Assembly: GCF_014495845.1 (NCBI RefSeq)
Contig: NZ_CP061080.1
Coordinates: forward strand, 5,136,001 to 5,200,000
DNA: 64,000 bases
Reading direction: 5' to 3'
Source: Aquibium microcysteis
GTDB taxonomy: Bacteria; Pseudomonadota; Alphaproteobacteria; Rhizobiales; Rhizobiaceae
Of this stretch, positions 1-8,170 are shown one piece after another. The notes below the pieces were generated by a model. It was not told the DNA's origin. It saw nothing but the letters and a program-made list of their open reading frames with translations, and searched no databases. Every line of letters begins with the position of its first letter. Position 1 is the first letter of the stretch. Made by a program: the position numbers and the translations under genes.

Positions 1-116
1 AGGATGAAAAAGCTCCCCACTGATTTCATTCAGAAGGAGGCTTCTCGCTTCACCGAGCGAACCGTTGGCCAGGACCAAAGACTGAGCAGCGGGTTGTTCT
101 GAAGCAGCTCCCAACA

Positions 117-202
117 GAAAAGCCCCCGCCGTGGCGAGGGCCTTATTTGGTGCCGTCGAGGCTTGTTAACAGCCAGACCGCGTTTTCTGAACTGCTGCTA
201 TC
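117..202 (-). ncRNA. Putative type II-C tracrRNA
   Basis: On the minus strand this segment carries, in order, an anti-repeat (about 198 to 165), a small GCC/GGC hairpin (about 160 to 151, nexus-like) and a GC-rich hairpin (141 to 122) followed by TTTT (121 to 118), which is a good Rho-independent terminator. The anti-repeat pairs almost continuously, with G-U wobbles and a small internal bulge, with the repeat-like element at 423-458. The shared core on the plus strand is GACCGCG followed by TTTCTGAA. Type II Cas9 enzymes need a tracrRNA of about this size (roughly 85 nt), often encoded beside cas9. The start is placed just downstream of the -10 box at 208-213. No covariance search was run, so this is a structural and positional call. 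Confidence 0.72.
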
Positions 203-207
203 CGTCT

Positions 208-236
208 AATATACCGTCCCGGAAGCGAATGAGCAA
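208..236 (-). promoter_or_regulatory. Promoter of the tracrRNA
   Basis: On the minus strand TTGCTC (236-231) and TATATT (213-208) are separated by exactly 17 bp. This is a sigma70-like arrangement that would start transcription near 202, directly before the anti-repeat. The -35 box is weak and the -10 box is good. Confidence 0.6.
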
Positions 237-422
237 GGCTTTCCGGTGTGCATACAGAATCTGACACTCTGTCCCGCAGGGACCGACATGCGATTGAACG
301 TCGATGGTGGCGCGTTCCGGTGAGACGGATAGCAGTCTAGCAGAGATGCTGTGGCCCAAACCAGTATCGCGTTTTTGCGCACTACGGACATCGCATTCGC
401 GTTGAAAAATGTTAGTCCCGTA

Positions 423-458
423 GTTGCCGCTGGACCGCGTTTCTGAATTGCGCGAAAG
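423..458 (+). repeat. Single CRISPR-repeat-like element in the cas9 leader
   Basis: This 36-bp stretch begins GTTGCCGCTGGACCGCG and resembles the plus-strand copy of the tracrRNA anti-repeat (165-198), so it should base-pair with the tracrRNA. Nothing repeat-like lies at the expected 30-nt spacer distance on either side, so it is not part of a visible array. It is either the last relic of a lost type II array or a regulatory decoy in the cas9 5' region. The plus orientation is assumed from pairing with the minus-strand tracrRNA. Confidence 0.55.
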
Positions 459-488
459 GACAGCTGCTCCTAATGGAGCGGCAGTCCT
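457..488 (+). promoter_or_regulatory. Strong stem-loop between the repeat-like element and cas9
   Basis: AGGAC at 457-461 pairs with GTCCT at 484-488, and GCTCC (466-470) pairs with GGAGC (475-479) around a TAAT loop. In between are a GC/GC pair set, one wobble and one mismatch. The hairpin sits about 50 nt before the cas9 start and directly abuts the repeat-like element. It has no long T-run, so it may be a processing or attenuation structure rather than a terminator. Confidence 0.45.
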
Positions 489-538
489 CTTGATTTATAG
501 TCACTGGTGTGGCCAACAAACGATGGGGAGGCACCGGG

Positions 539-3500
539 ATGCGGAAGAAGCTGTTCTCGTTCGACATGGGCACCAACAGTATCGGCTGGTGCGTCTTCAA
601 TCTTGGTCCGAGCAATGAGCCGATCGCGATCGTCGATGCGGGTGTCCGCATCTTCTCCGATGGTCGCGAGCCCAAATCGGGAAACTCGTTGGCGGAGGGT
701 CGCCGGATGGTGCGCGGCATGGCCCGCCGGCGCGACCGCTACAAGCGCCGCCGAAAGGCCGTGCTGCGGACGTTGACGGAGTACGGTCTGATGCCGTCGG
801 ATCCGGGGGCGCGTGCGGCGCTGGTGGCCGAGACCAATGATGCGCGACGGGATCGGCCGGCGAACGACGTCTATGCGCTGCGTGCGCGTGGGCTGGACGA
901 GAGACTGCCGCTCCACCATCTCGGCCGCGCCTTGTTTCACCTTCAGCAGCGGCGCGGGTTCAAGAGCAACCGCAAGGCCGATCGCCGGTCGAATGACAAC
1001 GAGAAGGGCGCCATCGCGATCGGCGAGGATCGCCTGCGCACCGCCATGCATGAAGCCGGCGCGCGCACCCTGGGCGAATTCCTGGCCGGGCGGCGCGGAA
1101 CCGATCCGCTCGGGCGAGGCGGTGTGCGCGTGCGCATCGACGCTGCTGCTTCGTCGGAAGGAGAAGGACGGCGCGAAAAGCCCGGCTACGATTTCTATCC
1201 TGTTCGTGCGATGCTGGAAGACGAGTTCGACCAGATATGGGCCAGGCAGGCCGAGTTCTGGCCCGAAGTCCTGACGGACGATCGCAGACGGCATCTGTTC
1301 CGCGTCATGTTCTACCAGCGGCCGCTGAAGCCGCCGGTCGTCGGCAAATGCAGCTTCAATCCGTCCGAAATGCGGCTGGCGAAGGCGCACCCGCTCTTCC
1401 AGACGTTTCGCCTCTACAAGGAGGTGAACGAACTCGAACTGGTGATGCCGGACCAGTCACAGCGGAAACTGACGAAGGACGAGCGCGACGCCCTCGTGAT
1501 CCATTTGCGCGGCGTCCGCAGCGCGGGCTTTCCGGCTTTGCGCAAGACGCTGAAACTCTCCGAACGGGGGACCCGCTTCAACAAGGAGCACGAAGGTCGC
1601 GAGAAGCTCCTCGGCGACGAGATCCACGCGGCCATGTCCGATAAGGCGCTTTTCGGCAATCGATGGGCTGCGATGCCGATGGACCGACAGTGGGAAACCG
1701 TCGAAAGGCTGCGCGAGGAGAACGATCCTCTCGCCCTTCATCGGTGGCTCGTCGAGCAAGCCGGACTGTCCGACGAGGCGGCCGAAAAGGCGGCGGATGC
1801 GAAGCTCCCCGAAGGTTACGGGCGACTCGGACGAACCGCTCTTGCGACTATGTTGGAAGAGCTGAAGGCAGACGTCATCACGGAGGCCGAGGCCGCGCGC
1901 CGTGCCGGCTACGACCACGCCCTTGCGCGCCATGGCGAAGCCGTCGAGAGGTTGCCCAAGTACCAGGAAATCCTGGAGCGCCGCATTCCCCCGGGCACCG
2001 GCGACCTCGACGACGAGTACGACATCCAAAAGGGGCGCATCACCAATCCCACCGTCCACATCGCCCTCAACCAGCTGCAGGTGGTCACCAACCGCCTGAT
2101 CGCCCGCCACGGCAGGCCCGAGCGCATCCACATCGAGCTCGCGCGCGAACTGAACCAGAGCGAGGACCAGAAACGCGAGGCGACGGCCCGCAACGCCAGA
2201 AACCGGCGCGACGCCGAACGGCGATCCGCCATTCTGACGGAATTCGGGCAGCCCGACAACGGCTTCAACCGACAGCTCCTGAAACAGTGGGAGGAACTCA
2301 ATCCGGGAGATCCGCTCGACCGGCGCTGCATCTACTCCGGCACGGTGATCACGCCGACCATGCTCTTCTCCGGTGCCGTCGACATCGACCACATCCTGCC
2401 CTGGTCTCGCACGCTCGATGACGGCGCGACCAACCGCATTCTCTGCACCCGCGAGGCCAACCGCGAGAAGCGGAACTTTGCTCCGGCCGAAGTTCCCGCG
2501 TGGGGGGACCACTATGACGACATTCTGGAACGGGCGCAGCGGCTGCCGCCGAACAAGCGGTGGCGTTTCGCTCTCGATGCGATGGAGCGCTTCGAGAAGG
2601 ATCGCGACTTTCTCGACCGTCAGTTGACCGACACGCAGTATCTGGCTCGGCTGGCGCACGATTATCTTGGCGCGCTGTTTCCGGACGAGGAGGCGGACGG
2701 CGACGGGGTGGTGAAGAAGCGCAATCACGTCGTCGTTGTGACGGGCCGGATGACGGAGATGCTGCGCCGCAAGTGGGGATTGAACGGAATTCTGCCCGAT
2801 CACAATTTCGCCGACCCGACCAAGACCAAGAACCGGAAAGACCATCGTCATCACGCGATCGACGCTGCCGTCATCGGGGTGACCTCGCGCAGCCTCCTGA
2901 AGCGCGTTGCCGATGCTGCCCGCGACGGCGAGACGCAGGGCGCGGAAGACGCGATCCGGACGCTGTCGCCGCCCTGGCTCTCGTTCCGGGACGATCTCAA
3001 GGTCGTGGTCGATCGCATCGTGGTCAGCCACAAGCCAGACCACGGCACCTTGCCGAAGCCGGGCGAGACCGGGCGTTCGGCGGGGCAGCTGCACAACGAT
3101 ACCGCCTATGGCCTGACCGGCGAGGTCGACGCGCGTGGCAATCCGATCGTCGTCCGGCGCAAGCCCTTCCTGTCGCTACAGCCGAAGGACCTGCATGCCG
3201 TCCGCGATCTGAGACTGAGGGCGGCGCTGGAGAACGCCACTCACGGCTTCGGCGGAAGGGACTTCACGGCAGCCCTGATAAAGTTTCGCCAGGCGGCGGG
3301 CCATCACTATCGCGGAATTCGCCGTGTGCGCGTGGTGGAGGGCCTTTCGGTCATTTCCATCCGGGACAAGGATGGCCGCGCCTACAAGGGTTACAAGGGT
3401 GACGCCAACTTCCGATACGACGTCTGGGAACTTCCTGACGGCAGATGGATCGCCGACGTGATCACCATGTTCGACGCCCATCGGCCGGACATCGACTGGC

Positions 3501-3892
3501 AGAAGCGTCGCCCTCACCCTGCCGCCCGCAAGGTGCTGTCGCTCAAGCAGAACGACATGGTCGCCTATGACGATCCGCGCGGCGGCCCGACCATCGGCAT
3601 CGTGGTCAAGTTCGGCCAGAACGGCCAAATAACGCTGGTGGCGCATAAAGAGGCCGGTGAACTCAAGAACCGCGACGCGCTTCCCAACAGTGCAGAGGAG
3701 GCACTGGCGCGGGGCGCCGAGCCGGATCAGGATGGCCGGGTGGCATTCGATCCGTTCAAATACTACTCTCCGACCGCCGGGGGGTTGAGGAAGATCGGCT
3801 TAAGACAGGTTCGGGTCGATGAAGCCGGACGTATCTTTGATCCCGGCCCTCGCGACAAAAATAAAAAAAGTCCGCGAAATGAACCTCGTTAA
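539..3892 (+). CDS. cas9: CRISPR-associated endonuclease Cas9, type II-C
   Basis: This is an RNA-guided DNA endonuclease that cuts both strands of a target when loaded with crRNA and tracrRNA. The 1117 residues fit the compact II-C subtype. Visible in order are RuvC-I (SFDMGTNSIGW, Asp9), the arginine-rich bridge helix (about 60-90), RuvC-II (IELARE, Glu533), the HNH motif DIDHILPWS (His618), RuvC-III (HHAIDA, His772 and Asp775) and a C-terminal PAM-interacting region. All catalytic residues are present and no frameshift is seen, so the enzyme should be active. The ATG at 539 is chosen over the in-frame ATG at 509 because GGGGAGG lies 7 bp before it. The adaptation genes downstream are destroyed, so Cas9 is functionally isolated unless guides come from elsewhere. 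Confidence 0.96.
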   Translation: MRKKLFSFDMGTNSIGWCVFNLGPSNEPIAIVDAGVRIFSDGREPKSGNSLAEGRRMVRGMARRRDRYKRRRKAVLRTLTEYGLMPSDPGARAALVAETNDARRDRPANDVYALRARGLDERLPLHHLGRALFHLQQRRGFKSNRKADRRSNDNEKGAIAIGEDRLRTAMHEAGARTLGEFLAGRRGTDPLGRGGVRVRIDAAASSEGEGRREKPGYDFYPVRAMLEDEFDQIWARQAEFWPEVLTDDRRRHLFRVMFYQRPLKPPVVGKCSFNPSEMRLAKAHPLFQTFRLYKEVNELELVMPDQSQRKLTKDERDALVIHLRGVRSAGFPALRKTLKLSERGTRFNKEHEGREKLLGDEIHAAMSDKALFGNRWAAMPMDRQWETVERLREENDPLALHRWLVEQAGLSDEAAEKAADAKLPEGYGRLGRTALATMLEELKADVITEAEAARRAGYDHALARHGEAVERLPKYQEILERRIPPGTGDLDDEYDIQKGRITNPTVHIALNQLQVVTNRLIARHGRPERIHIELARELNQSEDQKREATARNARNRRDAERRSAILTEFGQPDNGFNRQLLKQWEELNPGDPLDRRCIYSGTVITPTMLFSGAVDIDHILPWSRTLDDGATNRILCTREANREKRNFAPAEVPAWGDHYDDILERAQRLPPNKRWRFALDAMERFEKDRDFLDRQLTDTQYLARLAHDYLGALFPDEEADGDGVVKKRNHVVVVTGRMTEMLRRKWGLNGILPDHNFADPTKTKNRKDHRHHAIDAAVIGVTSRSLLKRVADAARDGETQGAEDAIRTLSPPWLSFRDDLKVVVDRIVVSHKPDHGTLPKPGETGRSAGQLHNDTAYGLTGEVDARGNPIVVRRKPFLSLQPKDLHAVRDLRLRAALENATHGFGGRDFTAALIKFRQAAGHHYRGIRRVRVVEGLSVISIRDKDGRAYKGYKGDANFRYDVWELPDGRWIADVITMFDAHRPDIDWQKRRPHPAARKVLSLKQNDMVAYDDPRGGPTIGIVVKFGQNGQITLVAHKEAGELKNRDALPNSAEEALARGAEPDQDGRVAFDPFKYYSPTAGGLRKIGLRQVRVDEAGRIFDPGPRDKNKKSPRNEPR

Positions 3893-3946
3893 TGTTAATA
3901 CGTAATTCTACTTTGTAGAATCTCTGTATAAAGCGACAATGTGCAG

Positions 3947-4366
3947 ATGGAACGCATTGTCGACATTACGTCCGATGGACTTCATCTCGCTGTTCATCGC
4001 GGTTTTTTGACCGTGAGTGAGGCGGGTGAGGAACGCGGTCGCGTTGCGCTGGACGACATCGGAGCCCTGATCGTTCATGCACATGGCACGACCTGGTCGA
4101 ACTCGGTGATGGTGCGTCTCTCCGAGCGCGCCGTGCCGATCGTGGTCTGCGGCAGCAACCACCGCCCTGTCGCCTGCGTCTGGCCGCTCGAAGGTCATCA
4201 TGCCCAGGCAGCGCGTATGCGCGCGCAGCTTTCTGCGAACCGCCCGCTGGTCAAGCAGCTCTGGCAGAAGCTCGTCGTGGGCAAGATCCGCATGCAGGGC
4301 GAGGCGCTCCGACTTGCCGGAAAAGAGCATGGTGGCCTGCTGCCGGTTTTTCGGACACGAGGTTAA
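3947..4366 (+). pseudogene. cas1: Cas1 (type II), truncated N-terminal fragment
   Basis: Cas1 is the integrase that inserts new spacers, working with Cas2. Only the N-terminal part remains: the beta-rich domain (IVDITSDGLHLAVHRGF), the segment VVCGSNHRPVACVWP, and the start of the helical domain through KEHGGLLPV. A full type II Cas1 is about 300 residues and carries its metal-binding residues in the missing half. From about position 4345 the frame runs into the end of an IS3-family element and stops. A GTG at 3941 is an alternative start. The gene follows cas9 by about 50 bp, the usual II-C order. The fragment cannot acquire spacers. Confidence 0.9.
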
Positions 4367-4424
4367 GCTAACATAGCTTGTTCCTCGAACTCGACGGGGC
4401 TCAGGTATCCCAGTGTCGAGTGCC
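4346..4424 (-). mobile_element. Remnant end of an IS3-family insertion sequence
   Basis: Read on the minus strand, this strip encodes the last residues of an IS3-family OrfB transposase (HSTLGYLSPVEFEEQ, then MLA and stop at 4363). A short IS end containing TGTCCGAAAAACCGG follows and merges into the cas1 reading frame. The rest of the element is missing because the IS21 element begins at 4425. This insertion is what truncated cas1. Confidence 0.75.
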
Positions 4425-4564
4425 TGTCAATCGGCGCGCAAAGTTGACCCCGGATCGGCGTCCAATATTGACCCCCTCGTAGTGCGCGACGGTGAGCGCC
4501 CGACCGGGTGGAGCTGGTCTGGGTTGCGCAGCCCGGTCGGGCGTGTCGGAGAGGCTTTCCGGCT

Positions 4565-5299
4565 TTAGCTTTGAGTGCGGTTCTTGAAGCGCCAGGATTC
4601 GTTGCCGGTCTCGATGATCTCGCAGTGGTGGGTGAGGCGGTCGAGCAGAGCGGTGGTCATCTTGGCGTCGCCAAAGACGGCAGGCCATTCCCCGAAGGCG
4701 AGGTTGGTGGTCACGATGATGGAGGTCCGCTCGTAGAGCCGGCTGATCAGGTGGAAGAGGAGCTGGCCGCCCGCCTGGGCGAAGGGGAGATAGCCGAGTT
4801 CGTCGAGCACAACGAAGTCGAGCCGGGTGAGGTAGTCGGCGATGCGTCCCTGCTTGCCGGAGCGGTGCTCGGTCTCCAGCCGGTTGACCAGATCGACGAC
4901 GTTGAAGAAGCGGCCGCGGGCGCCACTGCGTATGAGGGCGCGGGCGATCGCGATGGCCAGATGCGACTTGCCCGTGCCGGTGCCGCCGATGAGCACGGCG
5001 TTGCGCTGGTCGGCGACGAAGGCGCCGGTGGCGAGGTCGCGCACGAGCGTCTCGTTGACGGGCGTGCCGGCGAAGTCGAAGTCGTCGATGTCCTTGGCCA
5101 GCGGCAGCTTGGCGACGGTGAGCTGGTACTTGATGGAGCGCGCCTGCTTCTCGGCGATCTCGACCGACAGCAGATCGCCGACGACCCTCGGCGGCTCGTG
5201 CTGACGCTTGATGGCGGTCGTCATGATCTCATCGTAGGCGCTGCGCATGCCGTAGAGCTTCAGCGTTCCCATCAGGTCCAGAACCTGGGTGCGTTCCAT
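4565..5299 (-). CDS. istB: IS21-family transposition helper ATPase IstB
   Basis: IstB is an AAA+ ATPase related to DnaC that helps the IstA transposase select target DNA. The 244-residue protein shows the Walker A segment [11 protein letters not shown] and the Walker B segment [11 protein letters not shown], and its length is normal for the family. Its ATG overlaps the istA stop codon by one base (TGATG), which is the usual translational coupling in IS21 elements. No frameshift is seen, so the element may still be mobile. Confidence 0.95.
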   Translation of the reverse strand: MERTQVLDLMGTLKLYGMRSAYDEIMTTAIKRQHEPPRVVGDLLSVEIAEKQARSIKYQLTVAKLPLAKDIDDFDFAGTPVNETLVRDLATGAFVADQRNAVLIGGTGTGKSHLAIAIARALIRSGARGRFFNVVDLVNRLETEHRSGKQGRIADYLTRLDFVVLDELGYLPFAQAGGQLLFHLISRLYERTSIIVTTNLAFGEWPAVFGDAKMTTALLDRLTHHCEIIETGNESWRFKNRTQS

Positions 5300-6798
5300 C
5301 AGCTTGCCCTCCTGAGGCTGTCGTAACGGGCGCAGTCGGCCTGCGGCTCGATCGCCAAGCGCAGCGCGTCGGGTGTGAGGATGGTCACGGCCGGCGCCGG
5401 ATCGCGCCGGCGGGCCAGGATGTTGAGAATGACGGCGGACGAGCAGACGTTCTCGGCAAGCGCCTGCTGGCAGGCGATCTCGACGGCATCGAGCCCATCC
5501 GACAGCACCGCCGTCAGGATCGACACCATCTGCCGGTCGCCGTCGTCGGCAGCCTTCAGCCGGCGCCTGACCCGCTCCATCGCCGATGGCAGTTCCCAGC
5601 CCTGGAACGGCGCACCGTTGCGCAGCGCGCCGGGCTTGCGCGCCAGCACAGGGACGTAGTGCCACGGATCGTAGACCGTCTGGTTGCGACCGAACGAACG
5701 GGCATGCTCGCCCACGATCGTGCCGTCCTGGCGCACGACGATGCGATCGGCATAGGCCTGGATCTCGACTGGGCGGCCGACTGCGGTCGAGAGCACCGAG
5801 TATTTGTTGTTGTCGAACCGCACGGTGCAGGTCTTCGTGACCGAGGCGGGAACCGTGTGGAAGCCGTCGAAACGGCCGCGATACTCGACCAGCTTGCCGC
5901 GCTCCTCCTCGAACACGTCCCAGATGGTGCGCTCCGGCTGGTCGACATGGCGATGGGCCTTGGCGTAGGCCACGCACTTGTCGAGCAACCAGGCGTTCAG
6001 CTCCTCGTAGCTCCTGAAGCGCAGCCGAGGCGTGAAGAAGCGCTCCCTCACCAGGCCAACTTGGTTCTCGACCTGCCCCTTCTCCCAGCCCGAGGCCGGC
6101 GTGCAGGCAACCGGCTGGACCAGATAGTGGCTGCACATCTGCAGGAAGCGACGGTTGTACTGCCGCTCCTTGCCGACGAAGACCGTCTCCACCGCCGTCT
6201 TCATGTTGTCGTAGATGCCGCGCGTGCAGGCGCCGCCGAAGAAGGCGAAGGCCCGGTCGTGGGCGTCGAACACCATCTCCTGCGTCTCGCGCGGATAGGC
6301 CCGCACGAACATCATGCGGCTGTGGCAGAGCCGGACGTGGGCGACCTTCACGGTCACCGTCACGCCGGCGAGCAGGACGATCTCGTGGCTCCAGTCGAAC
6401 TGGTAGGCTTCGCCCGGCGCGAAGAGCAGCGGCACGTAGGCCTCGGCCGTCGCCGATCCTCTCGTCTTCGCCCAGCTCTTCGCATACCGGCGCACCGCGT
6501 CGTAGCCGCCCTCATAACCAAGCGCGCGCAGTTCCTCATAGATCCGGATCAGCGTCAGTTGCTCGCGCGCCGCCTTGCCGAGATTGCCGTTCAGGAGCCC
6601 GTCGAGTTGATCCTTCCACGGTCCGATCTTCGGCTTCGGTTGCAGCTCGCGCTCGTAGGAGAACGAGGTCTCGTCGGACCTGAGGATCTTGCGGACCGTG
6701 TTGCGCGACACGTGCAGCTCGCGGCAGATCCGCTTGAGCGACCACCCCTGCACATGAAAGGCACGCCGAACCCGGGCAATCGTGTCCACTGTCTTCAT
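5299..6798 (-). CDS. istA: IS21-family transposase IstA
   Basis: This is a DDE transposase of 499 residues with a normal length. It has an N-terminal helix-turn-helix ([21 protein letters not shown], about residues 19-39). It is followed by an rve-type integrase core ([11 protein letters not shown] contains the first catalytic Asp) and a beta-barrel Mu-type C-terminal part. It is transcribed with istB and lies within the terminal repeats of the element. The reading frame is intact. Confidence 0.95.
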   Translation of the reverse strand: MKTVDTIARVRRAFHVQGWSLKRICRELHVSRNTVRKILRSDETSFSYERELQPKPKIGPWKDQLDGLLNGNLGKAAREQLTLIRIYEELRALGYEGGYDAVRRYAKSWAKTRGSATAEAYVPLLFAPGEAYQFDWSHEIVLLAGVTVTVKVAHVRLCHSRMMFVRAYPRETQEMVFDAHDRAFAFFGGACTRGIYDNMKTAVETVFVGKERQYNRRFLQMCSHYLVQPVACTPASGWEKGQVENQVGLVRERFFTPRLRFRSYEELNAWLLDKCVAYAKAHRHVDQPERTIWDVFEEERGKLVEYRGRFDGFHTVPASVTKTCTVRFDNNKYSVLSTAVGRPVEIQAYADRIVVRQDGTIVGEHARSFGRNQTVYDPWHYVPVLARKPGALRNGAPFQGWELPSAMERVRRRLKAADDGDRQMVSILTAVLSDGLDAVEIACQQALAENVCSSAVILNILARRRDPAPAVTILTPDALRLAIEPQADCARYDSLRRAS

Positions 6799-6969
6799 CC
6801 CCTCTCCACCCGCTCGCCAAAACGAACGGATGGTCGCAGATCGACTTCACGAGGGGGGTCAAAATTGGACGCCGATCCTCCCGTCTAGGGGGTCAAAATT
6901 GCATGCCGATTCACAGATCATGGTTCCGTCCCTGCGTGCCTTGGGGCGGATACAGAAAGGACAAATGAC

Positions 6970-7296
6970 ATGAACAACACCACCGACAAGAAGCTGCTGA
7001 CGGCCGCCGAGAAGGAAGAGGCCGCGTTCGTTGAGAAGGTCGAATTGATCGAACAGGAAGTCATGACGGATGCATGGCTGACTACGGCCGAAGATGACGA
7101 GGGGAAAGTCCATCTGATCCAGACGGCGCTGACGGCGGCGCAGGACCTGCTCCTGTTCGCCCGCAAGGCCGCAACGGGCACACCGATCGGCCACGTCGAT
7201 ACGCTCCCTCGGCTGATCGCGGCATTCGACACGGTCGACCTTCTCCGGGAGGAGACGTGCATGGTCTGGGACCCGGAAGTGTCTCCGGCCGGATGA
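6970..7296 (+). CDS. Hypothetical protein, first gene of an accessory operon
   Basis: I do not recognise this 108-residue acidic protein. It is rich in Ala, Glu and Leu and looks helical, with no membrane segment or signal peptide. GAAAGGA precedes the ATG at a fitting distance. Its stop codon overlaps the start of the next gene (ATGA at 7293-7296), so it heads a tightly coupled four-gene set. The cluster lies between an IS21 element and a Pycsar system, so it belongs to mobile DNA, probably a phage- or ICE-derived segment. Confidence 0.7.
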   Translation: MNNTTDKKLLTAAEKEEAAFVEKVELIEQEVMTDAWLTTAEDDEGKVHLIQTALTAAQDLLLFARKAATGTPIGHVDTLPRLIAAFDTVDLLREETCMVWDPEVSPAG

Positions 7297-7949
7297 CGCG
7301 CATCTGCAAGGTCCGCGACTGCGGCGCACCGGCCGCGTCCCGGTACTCGCCTCACTGTCGCCGGCACAAGAGCGTGCTTCGGCGTCAGGGCGATCCGGAT
7401 CAAGCGGCCATCCGGATCACCGAACTGGCGCCCTTCGTCCGGCTCGTCCGGCGGAGGATCGTCAGAAACCCCGACAGTCCGCTCTGGGGGCACCTGGAGG
7501 ACCGCTGGAGGGTTATCGCGGAGGAGGCGAGGGCGGTCGCCTTCAGCGCCGTGTGCAGCCGGCATGAACGCGCTGCAGCGGCCGAAGTGATGAACATCGA
7601 CGCCGACTGCTCCGCGCAGGAAATCGTCGTCGTCGTCCTGGCGATGTTCATCCTGTGGCGGGAACGGCCGACCTGCTTCCGCTCCGACAGAGCCTTCCGC
7701 CTGCAACTGGCGCGGCGGGTCAGGGCGCTTTCGGGGCGGCATTCCGGGCTCCGCTACGACCACCAGACGGGGACACAGAAGCGCGTCTATCGGGAGATGA
7801 CCCCGAAGGCCGGGGCGATCCTCGGCCACAAGCTCGCACTCGCATTCGGCGGTGCCGGCCTTCAGCTCGCCATGCTGGAGGAACGGGAGCGGGAGCGAGT
7901 ACGCCAGACCGTCGAAGACATCAACCAAGCGATCAAGGAACTGAAATGA
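7293..7949 (+). CDS. Hypothetical protein with N-terminal zinc-binding-like cysteines
   Basis: This 218-residue protein starts at the ATG overlapping the previous stop. Near its N-terminus it has a Cys/His cluster (CKVRDCG, then HCRRHK) that resembles a small zinc ribbon of the kind seen in phage and mobile-element proteins. The rest is helical and ends in a Glu/Arg-rich coiled-coil-like tail (LEERERERVRQ). It shares ATGA junctions with both neighbours. The role is unknown. DNA or RNA binding is a guess from the cysteine motif. Confidence 0.7.
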   Translation: MTRICKVRDCGAPAASRYSPHCRRHKSVLRRQGDPDQAAIRITELAPFVRLVRRRIVRNPDSPLWGHLEDRWRVIAEEARAVAFSAVCSRHERAAAAEVMNIDADCSAQEIVVVVLAMFILWRERPTCFRSDRAFRLQLARRVRALSGRHSGLRYDHQTGTQKRVYREMTPKAGAILGHKLALAFGGAGLQLAMLEERERERVRQTVEDINQAIKELK

Positions 7950-8170
7950 ACCACGACACGAAGACCACGAGGAAGACGATGGAGAACGACCTCGGATACG
8001 ACCCGCGTCCGGGCCGGCCGCTCGGCTCTACGAAGGAGGCGAGGGAGGTACGGGAGCGCATGAAGGCCGACAATAGGAAGGCTGCAAAGCGCGGCTGGGC
8101 CACGCGGCGGCGCGAGGCGGCAATCCTCGACCGCATGATCGCGGACGCCGTCGCAAGGGACAACCGCTGA
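7946..8170 (+). CDS. Small basic hypothetical protein
   Basis: This is a 74-residue, highly charged protein with the segment GYDPRPGRPLGSTKEAREV followed by a Lys/Arg-rich helix. Its start overlaps the previous stop (ATGA at 7946-7949) and its own stop overlaps the next start (TGATG at 8168-8172). The coupling on both sides supports that it is real despite its size. The composition suggests nucleic-acid binding, but no family is recognised. Confidence 0.6.
   Translation: MNHDTKTTRKTMENDLGYDPRPGRPLGSTKEAREVRERMKADNRKAAKRGWATRRREAAILDRMIADAVARDNR

Larger units (their letters stand above)
4425..6915 (-). mobile_element. Complete IS21-family insertion sequence
   Basis: The element carries istB and istA on the minus strand. 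Its ends begin TGTCAATCGGCGCGC (4425) and, read inward from 6915, TGTGAATCGGCATGC. Each end has a second internal copy of the motif ending TTGACCCCC, as in IS21 multiple terminal repeats. IS21 elements normally make a 4-8 bp target duplication. The flanks here (GAGTGCC on the left, GATCATG on the right) do not match, which suggests an adjacent deletion or recombination after insertion. The left flank is an IS3 remnant and the right flank an unrelated gene cluster. Confidence 0.9.

Noticed and set aside
206..391. Minus-strand 61-codon frame upstream of cas9
   Set aside because: No start signal or family; it overlaps the tracrRNA promoter region and looks random.
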